The notes beneath the pieces are model-generated. The model was not told the DNA's origin. It saw only the letters and a program-made list of their open reading frames with translations, and ran no database searches. From the NCBI RefSeq assembly GCF_017163705.1, contig NZ_JAFIWB010000001.1, forward strand, positions 1 to 64,000: a stretch of 64,000 nt of DNA, given 5' to 3'. Shown one piece after another: positions 31,872 through 39,912 of this stretch (positions are counted from its first letter, which is position 1; every line of letters begins with the position of its first letter). Position numbers and translations under genes: made by a program. This DNA comes from Xanthomonas bonasiae. GTDB taxonomy: Bacteria; Pseudomonadota; Gammaproteobacteria; Xanthomonadales; Xanthomonadaceae.

Positions 31872-32205
31872 TGCGCTCTTTTCCCTAAGAACTGAATGGA
31901 GTACTGCAGCGTCATCCTCGATGACGACACACATCATTGCCGCATCGCCAAAAACTATCGCGTGCTGCGATTCAGTACTCGTCTTTCCACCCCGAGCCAC
32001 AGTAGCGCAGAGAAATGCCGATGTAAACCATCCTGAGATGCAAAGCCCACAAGACGCGTCGCAGCCCTTGAAACAAGGATTTTTCCGCAACCGAGTCGAT
32101 CACGCCGTCTCGCGTTTAGCGAAATTTATCCCATAAATTATTTTTGTCTACGCATTCGATTTGTTTTCAATGTAGGCCAATTTCGAGAAATTTATTTGCC
32201 ACGCG
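31872..32205 (-). promoter_or_regulatory. leader and likely promoter region of the NRPS-PKS operon
   Basis: About 330 bases upstream of the thioesterase gene hold no gene. The distal part, 32,105-32,200, is clearly more AT-rich than anything in the operon. It contains an inverted repeat AATTTAT-CCC-ATAAATT (32123-32139) and a second GAAATTTAT at about 32187-32195. No classical -35/-10 pair stands out, so the promoter call is an inference from position and composition. Confidence 0.4.
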
Positions 32206-33671
32206 ACTGGGTGATCTTCGACTGAGAGAATTGACCCAAAAGAGCGACATTGCGCAGATACATGGAGGATTCCTCCATGCAACCCATGCGGCTGCTTTGG
32301 GCAAGCGCTCACAGGTCCGTCGCGAGATCTCTGCGTGAGTTGAGCAGATGGCGCGGTGAGGGCAACTGCTCGGCTCGGTCGAACCGCGTGATCCGGTGTT
32401 GGAGCGAGCAGGTCGGCAGTCTTGCGCTGACGAGGGCGGCGCGGAGTCATTTTTTGCAGCAGTGGTACGCACTGCGTGATCGACGATAGAGATCCCGACG
32501 TTGCGCCGCGTTGCCCAGCTCGCGACGTGTTGGACAACGCCCCAACGAGACACGATGCTCAACTTTCACCGCTTGCTGAAGCCCTACGCGCTGACTAAGC
32601 AGATGGGAAAGCCGCTCAACACGCATTTGACGCGCGCTGGCTATAGCCAGCGCGCCGGCATGCTTGTCGATATGACCTTATCGCTGCCCCGCTCGACGAT
32701 GAATGTCGATCACGCACGATCCGCAGACGCATCAGACCAAAAAATAACAGGCGGCACTTCGGGGCGAGGACACACTCAGTGGCCGCAAGCATTTTCCGGC
32801 CTGGTTCACTAGATCAGCTGCGCCCTGACCGACGTTGTCAATGTGACGTTCGCGCTCGCATTGCCATGGAAAAAGAATACAGCGTGTTTTGGCGGCAGCG
32901 GGCTGCACCGGAGCCGGTAGAAGCGAGCGCTGCAGGCCTAGCGAAGTGTCTCATCGCGACCAAGCGCCCGACGAGCCAGGCCATTGGCAACCAGCGCGCG
33001 TGTCACCGCAACAGCTATCCGCCACCGAAGAGCCGAAAAGAGCATCGGCTCCGAAGGGGATGCATTTTCCTTCGGCTCGCCTCAAGTTGTTCAACACAGC
33101 GGGCGTGCTCGCGATGGCTCATCCCGAGGGCATACTGCTCCTTGGGGGCTCGGGTCTGCTGAACGATGGTCTTGACGGTGCTCGCATCCCGGAGGCTGAC
33201 AGATATGAGCCGCGCCCCGTGCGCGCAGGCAGGCCAAACCGACGGGCACGCCTCACCACCACTGGCTCGACGGCGCTTCGCGGGAGAACGTCACTGCGAC
33301 GGCACCGAGTGCTGCACCTCCAGTGCCGGAAGAGCGAGGGCCCTTGCCGTCGTTGAATCTCCAACTGACCGTCTATGCCCCACTCGGCAGCTTCACGCCG
33401 CCAGGGATCAGCCCCGGCGGCGACATGCCATCAAGGCTCTTCAAGAGCCCTTCCAGCGCCGCCCCTATGCTGCGATGGCTGCAAAGCGCCGCCGCCGCAA
33501 CACCACGCCGTCAGACACGGCCCGCGCGATGCTGTATTTGGCGGCCTCGCCCGAAGCGCGCCTACGATCATCCGAATGCGCAAAGGGACCTTCAACTACT
33601 AGCGTCGCGGGTGAGGAAATGCGCGAAGCGCATGGACGCGAACACGAGTAAGTAAGGAAGGAAAAAGAAAA
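32206..33671. other. about 1.5 kb without a convincing gene
   Basis: Several open frames exist on both strands, but none has a recognisable domain together with a credible start. They look like chance frames in GC-rich DNA, or decayed genes. The stretch separates the biosynthetic operon from the mobile island and may contain remnants of earlier insertions. Confidence 0.5.
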
Positions 33672-33700
33672 ACGCCCGCAAATCGTTGATTTGCGGGCGT
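33672..33700 (-). terminator. strong intrinsic terminator
   Basis: The arms ACGCCCGCAAATC and its exact complement are 13 bp long around a three-base loop. Read on the minus strand the hairpin is followed by TTTTTCTTTTT, so it ends a leftward transcript. It lies directly after the tRNA-like 3' end at 33712-33727. Confidence 0.85.
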
Positions 33701-33711
33701 TTCCTTGACAC

Positions 33712-33727
33712 TGGCGGAGTGAGAGGG
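33712..33727 (-). other. tRNA 3'-end-like sequence, candidate attachment site
   Basis: On the minus strand the sequence reads CCCTCTCACTCCGCCA, which looks like the T-arm end, acceptor stem and CCA of a tRNA. It is followed after 12 bases by a terminator, as after real tRNA genes. The sequence upstream of it does not fold as a tRNA body. This is what a tRNA-integrating element leaves at one end (att repeat), with the intact tRNA at the other end, outside the window. No second copy was seen. Confidence 0.35.
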
Positions 33728-34119
33728 ACACAATTTAAAATCCTCTAACCCATTGATGCCGATCGTCTTTTCCCACCTGGGCACCCGCAATTTGTGTCCA
33801 AGGGATGGTCCTGCGTCCGGGATCGTAGCCGAGGCGGAATGCAATGTGGATCCCCCAGGCCCATGCCGCTCGCCGTCCAGGCGAGCAAGTCCCAGGGCCA
33901 CCAACGGCACGTGATCGGGAGCACGGCACCTCACCAGAGCGGCCCACCGGCGATGCCGATCATTGACCGTCGCCTGACCCCTTCTAGGCATCCATGGACA
34001 TGGGAAAGCCAACTTTGCGGCGCCTATTAATATTTGTGAAATAGCGCAGGAATTTGCGCTTGCGGTATGCCGGCTTGGTGCTTGGATGAGGGCTCCCCCA
34101 CAGGCTCCAAGGAGCAACA

Positions 34120-34485
34120 ATGCAATCCGAACTGACCCTTCATATCGCCAGTCGTCTCATCACCGGGCTCCTTTGCCAGGAGCGGCATTGCCGCCTGTCC
34201 GACCGCATCGACGACATCCGACATGCGCTGGACGTGGCCGCCGAAATGCTGCGCCAGCACGGCGGAGGCAACGCCGCGCCTTCCGCCCACGACTATGCCC
34301 CGCCCAAACCCGCGCCGACGCCGCCACCATCATCGCCACCGCAAGCACCGCGCCTGCAAGAGATTCGAACCCGGGAGGCGATCGTGGTGCGCGACATGCC
34401 GTCCGTCGAAGAGTGGCGCAAGAACCGCCGGCGCAAGGAAGCCCCGGATCCGGTGGCGAACAAGAAGAAGCCGACGCTTCACTGA
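34120..34485 (+). CDS. hypothetical protein next to mobilisation genes
   Basis: A 121-residue protein with AAGGAG six bases before its ATG. The first 50 residues look helical (LHIASRLITGLL, LDVAAEMLRQH). A proline-rich linker follows at about residues 60-75, and then a basic tail (EEWRKNRRRKE). No known domain was recognised. It converges on the relaxase gene and may be an accessory of the mobilisation region. Confidence 0.65.
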   Translation: MQSELTLHIASRLITGLLCQERHCRLSDRIDDIRHALDVAAEMLRQHGGGNAAPSAHDYAPPKPAPTPPPSSPPQAPRLQEIRTREAIVVRDMPSVEEWRKNRRRKEAPDPVANKKKPTLH

Positions 34486-34507
34486 TACGCACCGCCCCAA
34501 CAACAAA

Positions 34508-34527
34508 GTGCCCCGCAAGCGGGGCAC
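34508..34527. terminator. bidirectional terminator hairpin
   Basis: A 9-bp perfect stem with arm GTGCCCCGC and a two-base loop. It lies between the convergent hypothetical gene and relaxase gene, with A-rich sequence on the left and TTGTTT on the right, so it can end transcripts from both sides. Confidence 0.7.
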
Positions 34528-34534
34528 CGTTGTT

Positions 34535-36145
34535 TCAGTGGAGGCGTGGGCGCGGTGGACGGGGGCCGCTCGGTGCACGGTCCAGGACTGGCGGGTCGTA
34601 GAGCGGTTCCGGTTGGGTGTCCTGCCCGCCAAAGACCAACGGTCGGTCGAGCTCAAGGGGATAGCGCTCAAGCATCTCCTGGCTCCAGGCTTCCAGATGG
34701 CGGCCACTCTCTGCGGCCTCCTGCTCACAGAGGGCTTGCTGCTCCGGTGATACCCGAGCCCGCGCCGCGGCCAGCTCGGCGGTCCGACTTTCCAGGGCGC
34801 TCAAGCGCCGGCCCCGCCTCTGTTTCCAGTCCTTCTCCGTCCAAGACGTGCCTGGCTGAGGATGGTTGACGATGAACTCCTCCCAGGACCGCTCCGCGAA
34901 ATGGCGGAGCTTGGACGCGCGTTGCTCGGCCTGCAGGCGGCGTCCGAACCTCGTCAGGCTGGCCTTGAAGCGGCGCAACCGCCGGGCCAGCTCCAACACG
35001 TCGGTACGGAATCGCGTGTGCTCAGCGAACGCCGCGGCGCGCTCAGCCGCCCAAGCCAAGAGCTGGCGGGTGGCATGGAGCGCCCGTGCAACGCCCTCGT
35101 GGCGCAGCGCTCCCCATTCCTGGGCCAGCTCGGCAACGAGCGCCGGGATGGAAAGCGGCTCTGGGCGTGGCGCCCCAGGAGCGCCCTCCTCCAGCAACCC
35201 CAGCCGTTGGGCAATGGCTCCCATGCTGCGAGACATCTCGATGCGCCCTGCCCCGCGGCCCAGCGGTAGAGAAAGCACGGCCGGAGGCCGGTGGGCCTCC
35301 CGCTGGGCCTGTTCGTGGCTGTGGCCATCGGGCACTTCTACCGCACGCCCCTCGTTTTCGAAGACGGCGATGAGTTTTTGGAACGTCTCTTCGTTGGATT
35401 CTTCAATCCGCAGGTTGGCGGCCGCGCGATCGGAGACACCGCCCCGCCGTTGCACCGCGGTGCCGTTCTTCCCAACGTGCCGGGTAGGCTCGCGGGAGAA
35501 GATGGCAGCGGCCGTCACGTCACCCCGGGCCAGCGCATCGTCGGCCTGCTCCTTCAGGCTGCGGTGGTCCACCTGGATATCCAGGTCGGCGGCCTTGAGG
35601 TGAGCGTTGATGGTGGAAGCAATCAGCTCGCGGACCCACTCGATTTCTGCCCTGCCCGAAGGCCCACCGTCGAGCTCACGCGTTTTGTCTACAAAACCGT
35701 CCGGCCCGATGCGCCGCGTCGTGGTCAAAACGTGGACGTGCCAGTTCAGCCCGTCCTTGGAACCTGGGCTGTGGATGCTGGCCTGCGCCGCGAAGCCATA
35801 GCGGCCGACCAAGGCACGGGTGACCTCCATGGCCAGCGCCGATCGCTGCGCCTCATTGAGCTCGTGGGGCAACGCGAATTCGAACTCCCTGGCGACGGTC
35901 GCATCTTTGCGACGCTCAGCAGCCTCCACCGCCGGCCAGAGCTGGGCGGGGACAAAAGCCCAGTCGGGCGCGTCCTCGGGGGCGATGCAGCGCGTTTCGA
36001 CGACGCCGTCTCGGCGGCGGTAGTCGTGGCGCTGCCCGGTCTTCTCGTCCTCGAGAAGCAGGCCAGCGCGATAGGCGGCCGCAGCGATGGACGAATGTCC
36101 TTTGGCGCGACTGAAGGTCTTGATGTTGGCGTGGTAGATGGCCAT
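34535..36145 (-). CDS. mobA: MobA/MobL-type relaxase (MobQ family)
   Basis: A 536-residue relaxase starting at MAIYHANIKTFSRAKG, the typical N-terminus of MobQ relaxases that also contains AAAAYRAG with the likely nicking tyrosine. The metal-binding histidines are in GLNWHVHVLTTTRR, and a HELNEAQR stretch lies between. The C-terminal half is helical and charged without primase motifs. It would nick at oriT and pilot single-stranded DNA into a mating channel supplied by another element, since no conjugation genes are visible. The open frame continues upstream of 36145 but through the likely oriT. Confidence 0.92.
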   Translation of the reverse strand: MAIYHANIKTFSRAKGHSSIAAAAYRAGLLLEDEKTGQRHDYRRRDGVVETRCIAPEDAPDWAFVPAQLWPAVEAAERRKDATVAREFEFALPHELNEAQRSALAMEVTRALVGRYGFAAQASIHSPGSKDGLNWHVHVLTTTRRIGPDGFVDKTRELDGGPSGRAEIEWVRELIASTINAHLKAADLDIQVDHRSLKEQADDALARGDVTAAAIFSREPTRHVGKNGTAVQRRGGVSDRAAANLRIEESNEETFQKLIAVFENEGRAVEVPDGHSHEQAQREAHRPPAVLSLPLGRGAGRIEMSRSMGAIAQRLGLLEEGAPGAPRPEPLSIPALVAELAQEWGALRHEGVARALHATRQLLAWAAERAAAFAEHTRFRTDVLELARRLRRFKASLTRFGRRLQAEQRASKLRHFAERSWEEFIVNHPQPGTSWTEKDWKQRRGRRLSALESRTAELAAARARVSPEQQALCEQEAAESGRHLEAWSQEMLERYPLELDRPLVFGGQDTQPEPLYDPPVLDRAPSGPRPPRPRLH

Positions 36146-36199
36146 GAGGCGGCGGCTCCGAAGCAGTGGGGTTGCTTGGTTTATGCCTCGGCTTTGGAT

Positions 36200-36295
36200 T
36201 TTCGCAAGCGCCGCCGGCGCTTGGGGTTCAAGGGGCGAAGCCCTTTGCGCACGCGTTCCGCAGGAACGCCTAGGTGCGCTCTTGCTTGTTTCTTT
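36200..36295. other. putative oriT
   Basis: Three hairpins lie close together between the divergent relaxase and TraD-like genes: CAAGCGCC/GGCGCTTG (36205-36223), GGGC/GCCC (36233-36243) and GCGTTCC/GGAACGC (36253-36269). The last is followed by TAGGTGCGCTCTTGC (36271-36285), close to the nic regions of MobQ plasmids such as RSF1010 (TAAGTGCGCCCT). Position and structure fit an origin of transfer. Confidence 0.6.
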
Positions 36296-36410
36296 TAAGC
36301 CTTGTTTTTCATATCTTTTCGATTTGGAGGGAGCGCAAATTTTCAAGCCGGCGCGAACTTGACGTGAGCCATTTCTTTGGTTGACTCGTAAGCACGCAGA
36401 GGAGAAAAGC

Positions 36411-36740
36411 ATGACCGAGCCAACCCACTACCACCAGAGAATCCAGAGAGCCACCGAACGATTGGCCCAGCTGCAAGCGCGTGAGCTTTTAGCCAGTCAG
36501 CGCCGCGAAGCGAAATCCAAAGAGATAGCGAAGCGAAATGAAGTGAAGCGACGGCAGCGCGTGGCGGATATGGTCTTCTTGGCTGGAGTTCATGAACTGG
36601 ATGATGCAGAACTGGTGGGCGCTCTGCTGATCCATGCTAGACGCCGGCGTGTTCAGGAGGTCCAAACCGAAGCCAGCATGCTTGGGAACATCAAGATAGA
36701 GAGCTCAGGCAGGCCACCGACGGCAGGTGCGTCCCACTAG
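36411..36740 (+). CDS. TraD-like mobilisation accessory protein
   Basis: A 109-residue basic protein. AGAGGAG precedes the ATG at 36411. A long charged helix (about residues 10-50, rich in Arg, Lys, Glu and Gln) is followed by VADMVFLAGVHELDDAELVGALL. That segment resembles the end of the small TraD family encoded next to MobQ relaxases; it is not the large coupling ATPase also called TraD. It is divergent from the relaxase gene across the putative oriT and probably helps DNA processing. Confidence 0.65.
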   Translation: MTEPTHYHQRIQRATERLAQLQARELLASQRREAKSKEIAKRNEVKRRQRVADMVFLAGVHELDDAELVGALLIHARRRRVQEVQTEASMLGNIKIESSGRPPTAGASH

Positions 36741-36759
36741 TTCACTCAAAGAACTTGCG

Positions 36760-37516
36760 TCACGAAGTTACGGCAACAACCTGGGCAGGATTGATCGTAT
36801 TAATGTAGCCCAGTATTCCAATCGCGGCTTGCAAGGAGGTTGCCATGGCATACGACTCCCGAAAGCGTTCAAGTCTCTCCTGCGTCACAGCCAATGAGCC
36901 ATGTGAGAGGTCCACGTTGAAGGCTGTCACCTCTGTGGCAGGACCAACTGCTTTTTCCAGGGCTCAACGGCAACCCTGCGTCAGTCGCAAGTTGACCAAG
37001 TTCAGCGACTGCGGCAGTGAGGCGCCCTTCGTCATTGGACGACAACACGATGTCATCCATGTAAACGCTGACAGTCAGGTGCTCAGAAGATTCGCATTGC
37101 CGTAGAAATCGTCCTACTCGACTGCGGTCAAGCGCCAAGGATGCCAGCATCGGGGACTGCACATATCCATAGGGCAGCATAGTCTTTCCAGTGTCAGGCC
37201 GGATGACCACACTCTCTTTCGCCATCTTCCGAGCGTCAACATATGAAAAACTACCTTTCAGGCTACGAGTGACTCTCGATTCATTGATGCGCCCAAAAAA
37301 GTCGTCGAGATCGCAGCGAAAGAAATATTGATTTTCTAAATGTCGGCGGAGAGCAGCCACATGACCGCCCCTGCGAAGGTGGAAGTAGAACTTGGGTCGG
37401 GACCACACCTTTGACACAGATGAACGGATCTTTTCACCTGCAGCCTTTCCCAAAGGAGTTGGGACATACACCCATCGCCCTGGCTTTACCTCAAAACGAT
37501 GCTCCCATCTCTTCAT
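36760..37516 (-). pseudogene. short reverse transcriptase, frameshifted
   Basis: Read through one frame change, the protein is about 250 residues. RT blocks are clear: FFRCDLDDFFGR, a LPYGYVQSPMLASL turn and the catalytic YMDD in VSVYMDDIVLSS. The first frame derails after LPLSPGK. The family-like continuation (GPATEVTAFN, DLSHGSLAVT, and a GYINTINP ending) is in another frame down to a TGA at 36760-36762. The break lies at a run of five A on the coding strand (36952-36956); four A would restore one frame. It may be a true pseudogene, a homopolymer sequencing error or programmed frameshifting. The start ATG overlaps the stop of a 40-codon gene. I cannot assign it to a named defence RT class. 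Confidence 0.75.
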
Positions 37517-37635
37517 CGGGCAGCCCACGAGTAGTTAGATGCCATGTTCATGAGCGCTGCCAGGAAACGGAAGAATCCGCCCCAGAACGACAGCAACGCA
37601 TGAACTAGGCGGGTCTTACGAAATAAATTTTTCAT
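37513..37635 (-). CDS. 40-residue hydrophobic peptide coupled to RT
   Basis: ATG at 37635 preceded by AGAGGAG, ending in TGA that overlaps the RT start codon as ATGA. The peptide has a basic N-terminus (MKNLFRKTR) and a hydrophobic stretch LVHALLSFWGGFFRFLAAL, so it is likely a single-pass membrane peptide. It could be a toxic effector of the RT system, or a leader peptide that controls RT translation. Confidence 0.6.
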   Translation of the reverse strand: MKNLFRKTRLVHALLSFWGGFFRFLAALMNMASNYSWAAR

Positions 37636-37644
37636 AAGATCACT

Positions 37645-37757
37645 CCTCTATTCATAGCTCCGGCTAGCCTAGCGCAAAGCGCATGGACACTTAACCAACG
37701 GCGACCACCGAATAGAGACATACGGCGTCGAGTAAGTCACTTGGTGACGAATAGAGG
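37645..37757 (-). ncRNA. structured leader upstream of small peptide and RT
   Basis: A perfect 9-bp inverted repeat (CCTCTATTC at 37645-37653 and its complement at 37749-37757) encloses about 95 bases. Inside are a further copy of the arm sequence (CGAATAGAG at 37709-37717 and again at 37748-37756) and a hairpin GTCAC/GTGAC (37736-37748). The arm nearest the gene overlaps the ribosome binding site of the 40-codon peptide. It could be an RT-associated noncoding RNA bounded by paired ends, or a switch hiding the ribosome binding site. Confidence 0.45.
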
Positions 37758-37943
37758 GACAGGCGCAGAGCCTATCGCCAGAGCACGCCTAGTATAACCC
37801 AAAAAACAGCTTGTTCATGCATGGTTCTCGTAGCCGATGTGTAGCATGTTGCGAGTCGCGTTCAACTCATCAACTGCCTTTTCCACTAAGCGCGGCTAAC
37901 AAAAGTCCCTTGAACTCGTCTGTTGAGCCACCACTGTGGGGTG

Positions 37944-38198
37944 ATGGTTCACCACAAAGAAATCAGCACAGCGCTGTGGAAGCGCATCCAACCCTTGCTC
38001 CCGGAAGTGCCGCCTTCGCCCAAGGGCGGCAGGCCGCGCGTAGACGACCAAAGCGCATTCAGCGGCATCGTGTATATGCTGCGCACTGGCATCGCTTGGG
38101 AGGATCTGCCCCAGGAACTTGGCTACGGCAGCGGCATGACCTGTTGGCGCCGATTGCGTGACTGGCAGGCTGCGGGTGTATGGCACTGTCTGCACCTC
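37944..38198 (+). pseudogene. IS5-family transposase N-terminal fragment
   Basis: About 85 codons match the DUF4096-like N-terminus of IS5-family transposases: LWKRIQPLLPE, GGRPRVDD, GIVYMLRTGIAWEDLP and YGSGMTCWRRLRDWQAAGVW. After HCLHL the similarity stops abruptly at about 38198, and the DDE catalytic part is missing. It lies just upstream of the end of the helicase gene, so the defence genes were likely inserted into, or moved next to, an old IS copy. Confidence 0.8.
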
Positions 38199-38268
38199 AA
38201 GATAGGACAGATCGGCTTGTCGTCAAGAAGAGCGTCATCTGATTTGAAGCCGCCATTTTCAGTCAGTG

Positions 38269-39912
38269 TTATAGAGGAAGCGCCCCAGCTTGCACATATC
38301 CAATGAATTCTTCCTGTGGGTGCCGTGCGCTTTCCCAGCGAGACGGGAACTGAGCCGGCTTGCTCCTCCTGTCTACATAGGTCACGACTAGATTCTGCTT
38401 GGCTCGACTGACACCGACGAAGTAGGCATTTCGGTTCTCGTCTTGCTCTCCCCACCAAGTCTCCCGCTCCGTGCAAGGTAAAACAACGCACTCAAATTCC
38501 ATGCCTTTGCATTTGTGGATCGTCATTACCCGGACTGATCCTTCATCCAGAAATCTTGCCAGCGCTTGATCTAGGTCATGGTGCTGACGGATAAAGGCCC
38601 CGAGAACCTCGTAGACCTTGCCTAAGATTTCGGCAACGCGCGCGGAATCATATTCCGAAGAAAGTGACAGCAGTGTCGTGACCGGAACCGACGCCATGAC
38701 TTCCTGCAACTTCTCGAAGGCAAGCTCCGCGTGATCAGCAGCAAGCCCCTGAGCCACACAATCGCGAGCGACACTCAGCAGCCTGACCCAGTTGCCTTGC
38801 TCGTCATCGTCCTGCGCGGTCAAAGCATACAGAACCGATGCGTAGGCGTTTGGAGCAGGCTTTCGACCAAGAACGCGCAAGAGGTTGACCACAAAATCTG
38901 TGACTGGTTCAGACACCAAATCTTGTAGCTCCTGCTCGTTACGACGCGGGATACCACGACGATCCAACTCATCGTCGATAGCTTGATTGAACAGACCACT
39001 TTGCCGAATGTGAAGGATCGCAACTTCATGTGGTGGAATGCCTTCGGCGATCCACTCTTCAATCTTTTCCGCAATACGCTTAGCCTCAGCTTGCTCATCA
39101 GAAAAGCTAGCCAGGTAGACCTTGCCTTCTTCCCCAACAATGTCATTCTCGGCGACCGCTGAACCCGGCTCCATCTGGATGATCATTCGATTCTGCACGC
39201 GACGGATGGCCGGCGCAGAGCGCCAGTTCTGAACGAGCCTCAGAGCGATTGCCGGGAACTCATCAGCGAACTTGCCCATCACCCCATCAAGTGCCCCGGC
39301 CCAGCCCATGATCTTTTGCTTGGCGTCTCCCACAGCGGTGATAGAGGTGGAGGTATCCTTGAACAATGTATAGATGAGCTTGTATTGCGCGCTTGTGCAG
39401 TCTTGGAACTCATCCAAAAACACATGACTATAAGCCATGTTGATGGATCGCTTGATCATCGGATGCTGATCGATAAGTTGTTGCGCCAAAGGCACCAATT
39501 CCTTGAACGCCACTTGGATGGTATTGACGCGGTTCACACCGACTTTGAACCCATGGTCCAGTCGGTCTTTCGGCCTTAGAAGCGGCCGGTAGATCGCGAT
39601 GATTCGACGCGCAAAGGCGTCGAAGGTCATGCTATTGAGGCGGTGGGCGTGGTCAAAGCCTGATCGATCCCTGACGCGCCTACGAAGAGTATGCGCGGCG
39701 TCAGTCTTGAACGAGATGGCCAGGATCTTCTTGGGATAGCGACTGGTTCCGGTCCTGAGCACAAAATCAGCGCGCTGAGCCAAAAGCTCTGTCTTCCCTG
39801 ATCCGGGATTGGCAATGACCATGCTGTTCCCATGAAGTGCCGTAATCGCAGCCTTCGCCCCGGGCTCTAACAACTTGATGGCAACTGGACTCCATTGCGC
39901 TGGCGTAATCAT
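38269..39912 (-). CDS. gajB: UvrD/Rep-type helicase, Gabija GajB-like
   Basis: A 547-residue superfamily 1 helicase: Walker A ANPGSGKTELL, Walker B and Q-rich region FLDEFQDCTSAQY, motif III AVGDAKQKIMGWAG, motif IV QNWRSAP, motif V TIHKCKGMEF and motif VI VGVSRAKQNL. At this size it matches GajB rather than full UvrD (about 720). It starts four bases inside the OLD nuclease gene, so the two are coupled. In Gabija, GajB senses DNA ends or single-stranded DNA and stimulates GajA during phage infection. Confidence 0.85.
   Translation of the reverse strand: MITPAQWSPVAIKLLEPGAKAAITALHGNSMVIANPGSGKTELLAQRADFVLRTGTSRYPKKILAISFKTDAAHTLRRRVRDRSGFDHAHRLNSMTFDAFARRIIAIYRPLLRPKDRLDHGFKVGVNRVNTIQVAFKELVPLAQQLIDQHPMIKRSINMAYSHVFLDEFQDCTSAQYKLIYTLFKDTSTSITAVGDAKQKIMGWAGALDGVMGKFADEFPAIALRLVQNWRSAPAIRRVQNRMIIQMEPGSAVAENDIVGEEGKVYLASFSDEQAEAKRIAEKIEEWIAEGIPPHEVAILHIRQSGLFNQAIDDELDRRGIPRRNEQELQDLVSEPVTDFVVNLLRVLGRKPAPNAYASVLYALTAQDDDEQGNWVRLLSVARDCVAQGLAADHAELAFEKLQEVMASVPVTTLLSLSSEYDSARVAEILGKVYEVLGAFIRQHHDLDQALARFLDEGSVRVMTIHKCKGMEFECVVLPCTERETWWGEQDENRNAYFVGVSRAKQNLVVTYVDRRSKPAQFPSRWESARHPQEEFIGYVQAGALPL

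Noticed and set aside
33166-33651. 161-codon open frame on the plus strand before the terminator
   Set aside because: No domain, poor start context and overlap with equally long frames on the other strand; it looks like chance.
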